From Candidatus Gallitreponema excrementavium (GTDB lineage Bacteria; Spirochaetota; Spirochaetia; Treponematales; Treponemataceae): DNA of 58,246 nucleotides. The stretch is from NCBI GenBank assembly GCA_017694795.1, contig JADIMM010000018.1:1-58246 (forward strand). Reading direction: 5' to 3'. The translations under genes were made by a program, and so were the position numbers. The notes beneath the pieces are model-generated. The model searched no databases. It saw only the letters and a list, made by a program, of their open reading frames with translations, and was not told where the DNA came from. Below, piece by piece: positions 25,713-33,651 of this stretch (positions are counted from its first letter, which is position 1; the number at the start of each line of letters is the position of its first letter).

Positions 25713-25727
25713 AACGGGAGGAAAAAA

Positions 25728-26261
25728 ATGGCAAGAACACTGGAAGAAGTAAACAAAGAAATCCAGGAAGTAAAGGATGAGCTCGCAAACCTTAAAGGAA
25801 CCAAAACTGAGGTTTACGCAAGAATTGTAGGGTACTACAGATCAGTTGCCAACTGGAACAAGGGAAAAAGGGAAGAATACAACCACAGGAAACTTTTCTC
25901 AGCTGATGAAAACTCTGTATGCAGCCATCTAAAAAATGTGGTTTCAGAAGAGGCTCCAAAACAGGAAGAAAAGCAAAGCTCCTTTGTACAGAATGACAGG
26001 GATTATACCTATGAATTTTTCATGAGAAAAACCTGCCCCAACTGCCCTCCTGTAAAGGAATATGTGTCCCTCCTTGATATAACCGGAACATTCGTCGATG
26101 TAGACACAAAGGAAGGGCTTGAAAGAGCAACAGAACTTGGAATCCTGGCAGCCCCCACAGTTGTCGTTTTTGACACAGAGGGAAAAGAATGTTTCCGGGC
26201 AAGAACTGTACAGGATTTGAGAAACTTCTTTGAATCCCACCTGCAAGCAAAGGCAGTCTAA
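25728..26261 (+). CDS. Stand-alone NrdD glycyl-radical domain fused to a CPNC redoxin
   Basis: A 177-residue protein in three parts. Residues 1-24 form an amphipathic helix with leucine-type heptad positions 5, 8, 12, 15, 19, 22. Residues 28-57 are the glycyl-radical loop of NrdD: EVYARIVGYYRSVANWNKGK, radical site Gly35. Residues about 92-175 are a glutaredoxin/NrdH-like domain with Cys103 and Cys106 (KTCPNCPPVKEYV) and the cis-proline segment LAAPTVVVFD. It has its own GGGAGG site 6 bases before the ATG. Inferred role: it docks on the truncated NrdD, is activated by NrdG, and supplies reducing thiols. GrcA (YfiD) is a precedent for a separate radical domain, but for pyruvate formate-lyase. 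Confidence 0.88.
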   Translation: MARTLEEVNKEIQEVKDELANLKGTKTEVYARIVGYYRSVANWNKGKREEYNHRKLFSADENSVCSHLKNVVSEEAPKQEEKQSSFVQNDRDYTYEFFMRKTCPNCPPVKEYVSLLDITGTFVDVDTKEGLERATELGILAAPTVVVFDTEGKECFRARTVQDLRNFFESHLQAKAV

Positions 26262-26279
26262 AAAAAGCATAAATAAGGC

Positions 26280-26330
26280 AAAAAACGGTTTTCTTTGGGA
26301 AAAATTTTCCACCAGGAAAGCCGTTTTTTG
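26280..26330 (+). terminator. Terminator of the nrdR-nrdD operon
   Basis: A long stem (AAAAACGGTTTTC with GAAAGCCGTTTTTT, one G-T pair) with a second small stem inside its loop lies 20 bases after the redoxin gene. Its right arm ends in six T. Confidence 0.7.
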
Positions 26331-27036
26331 TTAGTAACATTCAATACATACCTTTTTTTAGATTAATCTGACAGAAAAATTCCAACTGTTTTCTTGATGC
26401 GAATAATCTGTTTCCTTTTAACCAGTGTTAAAGATTTCCAGTTTCATGTATATAAACACAACTGATTACAAGAATAAAAAATCTATCAGCTGTCTTGCCG
26501 GCATATTTTCACGGAAACCGAGGTTATAATACTGTTTACTCAATCCAACATCAGGGGAAAGTACCACCGAAAAAAAGTACAGGGTTTTTAGGAACAGGTA
26601 CAAAACCACAAAAAATCATTTGATTAGGAAGTGATATGTAAACTATGCATCTAAACACTTGGTTATAACCACCCTAAGCTTTGTCATTTTTACATAAAGA
26701 GAAATTTTCAGTTTTTTAAAGCAGTTAGCCTCAAAAAAGAATATAAATACATGGGCTTTATACGAATAGGAAAAGATTCCTCCAAAATACATGACGCCAA
26801 TCTGGATGACTTGTATCTAAAAATGCAGAAACCGCTTCCTCACACTGTCCGGGAATTCAGTAACCGCAAGATTACAGGATTTTGTGTTTTGCAGGTAAAA
26901 ATACGGTTTATTAGGCAAAAATAAAAATTGCAAATACAAAACAAACTATTGACCGGTATGAGGGAATGATACCAGAAAACCTCAAAAAAAATACCCGTAA
27001 TCCCTTTTTTATGATAAAATAAAAAAAGGAGGAACA
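26331..27036 (+). other. 706-base gap with no clear gene; possible decayed coding sequence
   Basis: No family could be recognised on either strand. A frame is open from 26655 to 26924; its ATG at 26751 would encode 57 residues (MGFIRIGKDSSKIHD...) with no ribosome-binding site. Base composition is more AT-rich than the neighbours and stops occur in all frames, as in a decayed gene. No convincing promoter for nrdG was found in it. Its last bases hold AAAGGAGG, the ribosome-binding site of nrdG. Confidence 0.4.
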
Positions 27037-27771
27037 ATGGCAAGCCCTTCGGCAGGATTTTTAAAAACAACTCTAATTGATTATCCCGGAATAATTGCTT
27101 CCATGATTTTTTTTCCCGGCTGCAATATGGAATGTCCATACTGTTACAACGGAGACCTTGCACGGGGCACAATAAACCGGGAAGAACTGGTTCCCCTGGA
27201 AGAAATATTCTGCCACCTGGATAAACGCCGGAATGTAATAAAAGGAGTAGTCCTATCTGGAGGAGAAGCCCTCCTTTCCCCATATTTTTTGCAAACCGCC
27301 CAAACCATAAAAGAAAAAGGCTTTCTACTTAAACTGGACACAAACGGCATGAGCCCGGACAAATTAAAGGACATTCTCTCCGACCCGAAAGTCCGGCCGG
27401 ATATGATTTCCCTGGATATAAAGACTTCATTGCAAAAGTATCCAAAACTTACAAAACTACCTGCCCCGGATTACCTTCTAAAAAAGACCCTGGAAATTCT
27501 TTCAGAAGATAAATTCAACCAGATACTGAATAAAACCCCGGAGATGAAAATTGAATACCGGACGGTACTGGTTCCCGGACTCATAGACAAAATCGAAATA
27601 GAAGAAATTGCTTCAATTTTGGATAAGGAAACACCCTGGTTTTTTTCACCCTTTAAAAATGAAAAATGCCTGGATCCTGAAATGGAAAAAACAGCCCCCT
27701 ATTCCCCGGAAAAAATCAGGGAACTGGTAGATTTTGCCAAGACGCTTATAAAAACAGCTTCCTTAAGATAG
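27037..27771 (+). CDS. nrdG: Anaerobic ribonucleotide reductase activase NrdG (radical SAM)
   Basis: A 244-residue radical-SAM protein that should place the glycyl radical on the NrdD system. Cluster motif CNMECPYC (CxxxCxxC, about residues 29-36) is preceded by TTLIDYPGIIASMIFFPG, typical of NrdG-type activases, followed by the GGE motif (VVLSGGEALLS) and LKLDTNG. It is longer than the E. coli enzyme (about 154 residues) and matches the longer NrdG2 form. GGAGG lies 6 bases before the ATG. It is separated from nrdD by 775 bases, so it is probably transcribed separately. Here the substrate glycine would be Gly35 of the small redoxin fusion protein. Confidence 0.92.
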   Translation: MASPSAGFLKTTLIDYPGIIASMIFFPGCNMECPYCYNGDLARGTINREELVPLEEIFCHLDKRRNVIKGVVLSGGEALLSPYFLQTAQTIKEKGFLLKLDTNGMSPDKLKDILSDPKVRPDMISLDIKTSLQKYPKLTKLPAPDYLLKKTLEILSEDKFNQILNKTPEMKIEYRTVLVPGLIDKIEIEEIASILDKETPWFFSPFKNEKCLDPEMEKTAPYSPEKIRELVDFAKTLIKTASLR

Positions 27772-27812
27772 GTATTTTGCTGAAAGAAAGGCAACAGCTT
27801 TCCGGATAAAAA

Positions 27813-27839
27813 AAAGACCCGGAAAAACCGGGCCTCTTT
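27813..27839. terminator. Terminator between nrdG and tRNA-Met
   Basis: CCCGG-AAAAA-CCGGG, extended by AAAGA/TCTTT, lies 42 bases after nrdG. It abuts the 3' end of the oppositely oriented tRNA-Met and can serve both transcripts. Confidence 0.65.
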
Positions 27840-27911
27840 AGCGGCTGTGGGGCTTGAACCTACGACCTAACGGATATGAGCCGTTTGCTCTACCGACTGA
27901 GCTAAGCCGCC
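27839..27911 (-). tRNA. tRNA-Met (anticodon CAT)
   Basis: Minus-strand cloverleaf: acceptor GGCGGCT/AGCCGCT (first pair G-U), D stem GCTC/GAGC, anticodon stem AACGG/CCGTT with loop CTCATAT, and T loop TTCAAGC. The third T-stem pair is A-C (GTAGG/CCCAC). No CCA is encoded. Features suit elongator Met, but a CAT anticodon could also be read as Ile after lysidine modification. Confidence 0.9.
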
Positions 27912-27924
27912 ATAATATGTGATG

Positions 27925-27953
27925 ACTTTAACAAATTAAGCCATAAAAGTCAA
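27925..27953 (-). promoter_or_regulatory. Promoter of tRNA-Met
   Basis: On the minus strand TTGACT, a 17-base spacer and TAAAGT end 14 bases before the tRNA. The -10 context (TTTGTTAAAGT) closely resembles that of tRNA-Pro. Confidence 0.65.
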
Positions 27954-27990
27954 GCACCGGTTAAAATATTACCAAAAAAACAAGGGATTT

Positions 27991-30501
27991 TTATATCAGC
28001 TTATTTTCTTTTGCTTCGGCATAGATTTTAGAATTCCAGTAAGAATTCTGCATATATTTGCTCTGAATAACCGCATCATCGATTTTTGAAACCCGTTCCT
28101 GCATACACTTAAAAGCCCTTCCCAGCAGGGTATCCTTGTCGACAGAATCTTCCTCATTATCCGCTTCCGTCATAAGATAATAAAAATAGAAATACATGGC
28201 ATTATTCGGATCAAATTCCAAATATCCGGAATCCCTTGTAACATGATTTATTGTCTTAACCGCCGACTCACTATCTATATTATTTTTAAATTTCAACAAG
28301 CTGATATAAGCATCAAGAAGTCTCAAAGGAATCCTGATGTTTCCCAACCCTTCAAAGCATCTGTCCTCTAAAAAGTTAAATCCACTATCCCAAGAAATAC
28401 TGTTATCACTCCATGCCGGTTGCTGCTGGTACTGCCCGACGGCCCTGTTTAAAAAATCTGCCGGGGGAAGTTTGTTACGGAACATAACACTGCTTTCTAC
28501 AAGAAAAAGGAAACTGTCGGGGTTTATTTCCTGGTATTGGAGGAAAATCTTTTCCGCCCTGCTGTAATCCCCTTTATAAAGTATCACCCTTCCCTGCCAG
28601 ATTTTAAACAAATTTTCACCCTTTTCTATACGGTAATCACCTGCAAGTTCTATACCCTTCTGAAAAATTTCTTCTGCCTTTCCGTAATCTCCTGTCAAGT
28701 GATATACCCGGCCCAGGATAAACAAGCCTAATAGTTCATAATCGATAAAAAAACTTTTTCTGCATAAAGAAAGCATTTCCTCGGCCATTCTGATGGTTTT
28801 GGCAAAATTTCCCTGAATAAATGAATTCACAGCCATGTCAAGCCGGATTTTGATTTTCCAATATGAGTCAGAAATTGTTTCCGCACAGGAAAATGAATAC
28901 TCAAGATAATCAAAAGCATCAGAAAACTGCCCCTGCAACATGGAAATCCGGGACATCATAAAAAGAGCCCTTAATTCCCCGAAAACATCCTTATCATTTT
29001 GACAAGCGATGAGGCTCTTTTTCACCCATTCCACAGCCTTTGAATAATTACGGTTTTTTATCAAAAGCAGAACATTTCCCAGATAAATTTCAGGAACATT
29101 GTCAGATCCCATGGCAAAATAATTTTCTGCGGAATTATAGTCATTCTGCATAACGGCACAATATCCCAGGATCATATTTATAACCTCGGTACAGTATTTT
29201 TTCTCCAGTTTTTTTGAATCAATTCCCGAAACCAGCCTTTCCCTTAAATCCACCAGCACCCCGTTCTCATAAGACTGGAAAACAGCCGCCTGAATAAAAG
29301 ATACCGGGGAATGAAAATTCAGGCTGTTCAAGACAAGATAAAGCCCACCGCTTACGGAAAGTTCTTTTCTTTGGAATTTTTCCCAAATAAAGCGTCCTAT
29401 CACTTCCTCTATATTTCCGGTTCCGGAATCTTCCACACCCACAAGTGCAAACCCTCTGGTTCCATCTCCTGTAAAAACTATTCCCAGGGATTTAAACAGT
29501 TTGAGAAGGAAACCATAAAAATAATTTCCCCTACCCAAAAACCTAAAAAAGTCTTCCAACTCAAATGAATAAATGTAATTGCAGGCTGTACTACAAACAA
29601 GCAGAAGAAAAATCAATTCACCGGGTATTTTGTTTTCTGTACCTACTGCAGGACTTTTATAATATTTGAAAGTAAGGCTTTGAAAAATCCTTGGGTCGTT
29701 TTCTATTTTTTTAAGCAAAACTGCAGACTCTTTATCCAACTCAGCCTGATTGTACACATTTAAAATCAAAGGAGTTTTCTCTTTCTTGGATTTTTCGCTA
29801 AGGGCATAACAGGCAAGGGTATAATATTTTTCCAAAGCCATAAGATTACGTGTATTCCAATCCCCCTCGTAACGGTAACTGTCAAAAAACCGGCTGACAG
29901 GATACAACTCCATAAACACTTTCCTGTCCTCATTATTCAGGCAGTTTCCCAGTTCCTCCATATCATAATTCCGTAACATTTCCCTGAATGCCCTGTAAGC
30001 CCAATGTCCCTTTCCACCAATGAGGTATAGATTACCGCTCTCCCATAACACGGTTTCCTTTTTAAGTATGCCGTCAAAATAAAAATTTAAGATTTTGTTT
30101 CCCCCGGGCTCAAAATTAACCAAGTCCCCGAGACGTTCCACAGCCGGATAGTCACAAAAAAAGCCCTTGTCGTCCTTAATCTGCAAAACTTTATTTTCCA
30201 GTTCCTCCCGGACAACTTCATTTGACTCCGTGGAAAAAAAACACAAAACTGTATATTCCCCGATTCTGCCTGAATATTCTTCAAAAAGCTCTTTGACATA
30301 GGAAAGCGTAAGAACACAGGCAAATTTACCGCCGATTTTTGTATCATCAAAACAAAAATGAAAAGGGTTGTTTCCTGAAAACGATACTCCCCCATTTTCC
30401 TTTACATTCTGGTTTATTTTTTCCACAATTCCGTTGATTACATCCGGGTCAATTTTTATGAGCTGGTAAAAATATCTTATTTCAATAAAAATATGGAACA
30501 T
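27991..30501 (-). CDS. Large TPR-repeat protein, unknown function
   Basis: An 836-residue protein without signal peptide. The first 130 residues form a separate alpha/beta domain (FHFCFDDTKIGGKFACVLTLSYVKELFEEYSGRIGEY...), followed by a mixed region to about 430 and then TPR-like hairpins from about 440 to 690 (ILGYCAVMQNDYNSAENYFAMGS, SRISMLQGQFSDAFDYLEYSF, FILGRVYHLTGDYGKAEEIFQKGIEL, IWQGRVILYKGDYSRAEKIFLQ). The N-terminal domain faintly recalls cyclase- or STAND-type sensor modules, but no catalytic residues could be assigned. GAGGG lies 5 bases before the ATG. It is read divergently from argF and is followed by tRNA-Met after about 80 bases. Confidence 0.7.
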   Translation of the reverse strand: MFHIFIEIRYFYQLIKIDPDVINGIVEKINQNVKENGGVSFSGNNPFHFCFDDTKIGGKFACVLTLSYVKELFEEYSGRIGEYTVLCFFSTESNEVVREELENKVLQIKDDKGFFCDYPAVERLGDLVNFEPGGNKILNFYFDGILKKETVLWESGNLYLIGGKGHWAYRAFREMLRNYDMEELGNCLNNEDRKVFMELYPVSRFFDSYRYEGDWNTRNLMALEKYYTLACYALSEKSKKEKTPLILNVYNQAELDKESAVLLKKIENDPRIFQSLTFKYYKSPAVGTENKIPGELIFLLLVCSTACNYIYSFELEDFFRFLGRGNYFYGFLLKLFKSLGIVFTGDGTRGFALVGVEDSGTGNIEEVIGRFIWEKFQRKELSVSGGLYLVLNSLNFHSPVSFIQAAVFQSYENGVLVDLRERLVSGIDSKKLEKKYCTEVINMILGYCAVMQNDYNSAENYFAMGSDNVPEIYLGNVLLLIKNRNYSKAVEWVKKSLIACQNDKDVFGELRALFMMSRISMLQGQFSDAFDYLEYSFSCAETISDSYWKIKIRLDMAVNSFIQGNFAKTIRMAEEMLSLCRKSFFIDYELLGLFILGRVYHLTGDYGKAEEIFQKGIELAGDYRIEKGENLFKIWQGRVILYKGDYSRAEKIFLQYQEINPDSFLFLVESSVMFRNKLPPADFLNRAVGQYQQQPAWSDNSISWDSGFNFLEDRCFEGLGNIRIPLRLLDAYISLLKFKNNIDSESAVKTINHVTRDSGYLEFDPNNAMYFYFYYLMTEADNEEDSVDKDTLLGRAFKCMQERVSKIDDAVIQSKYMQNSYWNSKIYAEAKENKLI

Positions 30502-30637
30502 CTTGCCCTCGTTTTTTCTTTAATTATCGTATATTTTATGCCTCAAAAATAGACTTTTCTTTTTTTTAAATATGATATAACATCTTTAAGCATAGTAAAT
30601 TCATTTTATAAATATTAAAGGACAGAAAAGGGTAAAA

Positions 30638-31594
30638 ATGAAAAAAATATCACTGGAAGGCAGGTCCCTTGTAACCTGGAAAGACTACACCAAGGAAGAA
30701 ATCTTGTATCTACTTAATCTGGCTATTAAATTAAAACAGGAAAAGCATAAAAAGATAACGGGCCAGAGATTCAGAGGCTTAAGCCTGGCAATGATTTTTG
30801 AAAAAAGATCCACCCGTACAAGGTGCTCTTTTGAAACATCCTTTGGGGAAGAAGGAGGACACCCGGTTTTTCTTTCAACCCAGGATATCCAGCTGGGGGG
30901 CAAGGAATCCATCCAGGACACCGCCAGGGTCTTAGGCAGAATGTTTGATGCCATAGAATTCAGGGGATTTAAGCAGGAACACCTGGAAGCCCTGGTAAAA
31001 TATTCAGGAAAGCCTGTTTACAACGGTCTTACAGATGAATTCCACCCGACCCAGGCTCTGGCGGATATAATGACCCTTTACGAGGAATTCGGAAGGTTAA
31101 AGGGGCTCAATTTGTGCTATTGCGGGGACGGGAGGAACAACGTTGTTAAATCCCTTATGATAATCAGTGCAAAAACCGGAATAAACATGACAGTTATTTC
31201 CCCGGAGCAACTCTTCCCATCGGAAGATTTTCTTGAATACTGCAAAAAAGAGGGAGAAAAGGAGGGATGTTCCTTTACCATTACCTCGGACATGGGAAAA
31301 GTAAAAGATGCCGATGCCCTTTACACCGATGTTTGGGTTTCCATGGGGGAAGAAAACGTAAAAGAAGAAAGGCTGTCAATATTAAAACCATTCCAGATTA
31401 ACAGTGCCGTAATGGAAAGTACCGGAAAAACCTCCTGTATTTTTCTCCACTGCCTACCTGCGGTAAAGGGGGAAGAAGTAACCGAAGAAGTCTTTGAAAG
31501 CCCTGCAAGCAGGGTATGGGAGCAGGCTGAAAACCGTAAACACACAATAAAGGCAATAATGCTTGCAACCCTTGGGGTGGAAAATAAAAGATAA
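30638..31594 (+). CDS. argF: Ornithine carbamoyltransferase
   Basis: Transfers carbamoyl from carbamoyl phosphate to ornithine, giving citrulline; in anaerobes it may instead run in reverse in the arginine deiminase pathway. The 318-residue protein has carbamoyl-phosphate motif STRTR (58-62), HPTQ (136-139) and the ornithine-binding HCLPA (271-275), which separates it from aspartate and other transcarbamylases. Length is normal. AGAAAAGGG lies upstream of the ATG. No arginine pathway neighbour is present, so anabolic and catabolic roles (argF or arcB) cannot be told apart here. Confidence 0.93.
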   Translation: MKKISLEGRSLVTWKDYTKEEILYLLNLAIKLKQEKHKKITGQRFRGLSLAMIFEKRSTRTRCSFETSFGEEGGHPVFLSTQDIQLGGKESIQDTARVLGRMFDAIEFRGFKQEHLEALVKYSGKPVYNGLTDEFHPTQALADIMTLYEEFGRLKGLNLCYCGDGRNNVVKSLMIISAKTGINMTVISPEQLFPSEDFLEYCKKEGEKEGCSFTITSDMGKVKDADALYTDVWVSMGEENVKEERLSILKPFQINSAVMESTGKTSCIFLHCLPAVKGEEVTEEVFESPASRVWEQAENRKHTIKAIMLATLGVENKR

Positions 31595-31697
31595 CATAAT
31601 CAGGCTGGCAAAGGCTTTTTACTTTAACGGCCGGTTTTTTGCAGGTCCATAATAAAACCGGTAATTTTCCGGAAAAATAACGTTAAATAAAAAATAC

Positions 31698-31726
31698 TCG
31701 ACTTATCCGGTTTAGTGTTATATAAT
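31698..31726 (+). promoter_or_regulatory. Promoter of the small exported protein gene
   Basis: TCGACT, a 17-base spacer and a perfect TATAAT. The predicted transcription start (about 31733) coincides with the first base of a long paired stem in the leader. Confidence 0.65.
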
Positions 31727-31732
31727 ATGCAG

Positions 31733-31903
31733 TGGTATATCCGGCACAGGGATTGTGCGGCGGGGTGTTTTTTCCCCGGGAAAAATCCGGTATACCGGCA
31801 ATTTAAATCTGCGTTGCAGACTTCAGTAAACCCCGTTTTGTCTCCGGATAAAACGGATATTAAAGTCAGCCTTATTTTACATCTGACTTTTCAGGAGGCC
31901 ATA
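31733..31903 (+). promoter_or_regulatory. Long folded leader RNA (possible cis-regulatory element)
   Basis: The 171-base leader has a closing stem of 10 pairs (31734-31744 with 31787-31796, one bulged T) enclosing two hairpins: CACA/TGTG (31745-31757) and CGGGG/CCCCG (31761-31778). Further stems follow: TCTGC/GCAGA (31809-31821), CCGTTTT/AAAACGG (31833-31856) and AAAGTCAG/CTGACTTT (31862-31890), the last ending just before the ribosome-binding site AGGAGG. I do not recognise a known riboswitch class. Confidence 0.55.
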
Positions 31904-32296
31904 ATGAAAAAATGGATTTTTTCAGTTGCTGTTGCCCTGGCATTATTTTCAATCTTTCCGGTTTTTGCCGACGAATCTGAGTACTATCCCATAACCGTAA
32001 AAGTGGAAAAGATTTATGTAGCTAGAGACGGATACAGGATTATTTACCGTAAATCCGGAGTGGATTTAGGCGAAGTACATATTCCCATGGACTGGCTGAA
32101 AGCCGGTGGAAAGTGCGAATTTGTTAATGCCAGACCCTGGGAAGGATATTATCTCGTAGCATTTTACAAAAACGGTGAATTCTCCCACTGCAGAGTGACT
32201 GCACCGGAATATTTTACCACATCCCTTTGGTCACCGGCACCGAACGGTTACCCTGCGGAGAAATTTAATGTTGAAACTCTGGATTTGACTTTGTAG
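31904..32296 (+). CDS. Small exported protein, unknown function
   Basis: A 130-residue protein with a textbook signal peptide (MKKWIFSVAVALALFSIFPVFA, cleavage before DES). The mature part of about 108 residues is beta-rich with aromatic pairs (YYPITVKVEKIYVARDGYRIIYRK, GYYLVAFYKNGEFSHCRV), suggesting a small beta-sandwich or barrel in the periplasm; two cysteines are present (CEF, HCR). AGGAGG lies 6 bases before the ATG. The frame is open upstream to 31715 but that part is the folded leader. Its long structured leader is unusual for such a small gene. Confidence 0.75.
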   Translation: MKKWIFSVAVALALFSIFPVFADESEYYPITVKVEKIYVARDGYRIIYRKSGVDLGEVHIPMDWLKAGGKCEFVNARPWEGYYLVAFYKNGEFSHCRVTAPEYFTTSLWSPAPNGYPAEKFNVETLDLTL

Positions 32297-32324
32297 TTTT
32301 ACAAAACCTCCTTTTTCTCCATTC

Positions 32325-32353
32325 TTGATAAAATGTGGTAATTGGATTAGAAT
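32325..32353 (+). promoter_or_regulatory. Promoter of nrnA
   Basis: TTGATA, 17 bases, TAGAAT, ending 35 bases before the nrnA start codon. Confidence 0.55.
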
Positions 32354-32388
32354 TCAGGTAAAGAGAATCCTGTGAAAAAGGAGTTTAT

Positions 32389-33363
32389 ATGTTGAACGTA
32401 CATGTTCCGCCTACGCTGGAAGTTTTCATAAATACCTACGACAATTTTATAATAACCGGTCACAAAGAACCCGACGGAGACTGCATCGGCAGTATGTTTG
32501 CCATGTCGGGTTTTTTGAACCGTATCAAGGGGAAAAAAACCCTTTTACTCAATGCAGGACCATTTAAACGACCGGAAATAAAAGAGTATGAACCGCTGAC
32601 ATTTTCTGCCATTCCGGACAGTTTTCCGAGGAAAAATACAGGCTGTATAATCCTCGACTGTTCCAACATGGCAAGGACAGGTGATGTTGAACCTCTTATA
32701 CGGGGCTTTCCGTCTTTCATAATAGACCATCATGCTTCCAACGGTGAGACCGGGGGGAATTCCTTTGTAAATCCTTCGTCACCCTCCACCACCCTTCTGG
32801 TTTACCAAGTGATAGAAAGCCTCGGGTATAAACCTGACCATAAAGAGGCGGAGCTTCTTTTCTTCGGTCTGTCAACTGACTCCGGTTTTTTCAGGCATTT
32901 GGATGAAAATTCTGCACTGGTTTTTTTTATTGCTTCAAAGCTTATTGAATGCGGGGCAAATCCCAAGCAGACTTTTCTTAAAATGAACGGTGGTAAGAGT
33001 CCTGAATCGAGAAAACTACTGTCGGTTATGCTTTCCAGGGTTGAATATTATTACGGAGGACGGCTGGCAGTTACCTGGGAAGAGCTGGAGGATACCCGGC
33101 TTTACGGACTTGAAGGCCGGGATTCGGATATGCTTTACCAGCTTATTCAAAGTGTCCGGGGGGTAAAAGCAATTATAGCAATCAGACAGGAAACAGAGGA
33201 CAACTGCACTGTTGGGCTCAGATCTCTTGACGAAGTGGATGTAGGTAAAATAGCCGAAAGTTTCGGCGGCGGTGGCCACAAGCAGGCAAGCGGATTAAGT
33301 ATCAAAGGCACTGTTAAGGAACTCAAACCGGTACTCATAGAGGCGTTTAAAGATTCCTTTTAA
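32389..33363 (+). CDS. nrnA: DHH-family phosphoesterase NrnA-like (oligoribonuclease / pAp phosphatase)
   Basis: NrnA-type enzymes finish RNA decay by cleaving very short oligonucleotides (including pGpG from c-di-GMP) and can dephosphorylate pAp. The 324-residue protein has the DHH metal motifs in order: GHKEPDGDCIGS, a middle Asp (ILDCSN), DHHAS and STDSGFF, then a DHHA1 domain with GGGGHKQASG. All metal ligands look intact. AAGGAG lies 7 bases before the ATG. A c-di-GMP phosphodiesterase of HD-GYP type lies 10 kb downstream, whose pGpG or GMP product could be handled here; that link is inference. Confidence 0.88.
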   Translation: MLNVHVPPTLEVFINTYDNFIITGHKEPDGDCIGSMFAMSGFLNRIKGKKTLLLNAGPFKRPEIKEYEPLTFSAIPDSFPRKNTGCIILDCSNMARTGDVEPLIRGFPSFIIDHHASNGETGGNSFVNPSSPSTTLLVYQVIESLGYKPDHKEAELLFFGLSTDSGFFRHLDENSALVFFIASKLIECGANPKQTFLKMNGGKSPESRKLLSVMLSRVEYYYGGRLAVTWEELEDTRLYGLEGRDSDMLYQLIQSVRGVKAIIAIRQETEDNCTVGLRSLDEVDVGKIAESFGGGGHKQASGLSIKGTVKELKPVLIEAFKDSF

Positions 33364-33600
33364 ATAAAACAAGGTAAATTTTTTTTCAGGGCAAATCATT
33401 AAGGATTTCCAAAAAAAACTTTCATCAGCTGATTACTGGATCTCTGGATTAAAATGTAACAAATTGTAACTACTTTTTTTTCATTTTACGCATTCTTTCT
33501 CAATACAAATTAAATCATCACAATTTAACCGGCGGTACATGGCACCAACAGTATAAAAATCGGTGTGACCATGTATTTTACGTCTCTGTATTTTTGGCAC

Positions 33601-33624
33601 GGGGTTTGCAACAAAATAAACCCC
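33601..33624 (+). promoter_or_regulatory. Leader hairpin before the 33652 gene
   Basis: GGGGTTT and AAACCCC form a 7-bp stem with a 10-base loop, 15 bases before the ribosome-binding site. The surrounding gap (33364-33651) holds no gene; no convincing promoter was found in it. Confidence 0.4.
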
Positions 33625-33651
33625 CGGAACACGGGAATAAAGGAGTTAAAA

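Noticed and set aside
25710..25727. A sequencing error or selenocysteine-type recoding joining NrdD and the redoxin protein
   Set aside because: The stop is TAA, which is not used for selenocysteine, and a well-placed GGGAGG and ATG follow. A nonsense mutation remains possible and is stated in the finding.
31715..31903. N-terminal extension of the small exported protein
   Set aside because: The extension is the folded leader; the signal peptide and AGGAGG fix the start at 31904.
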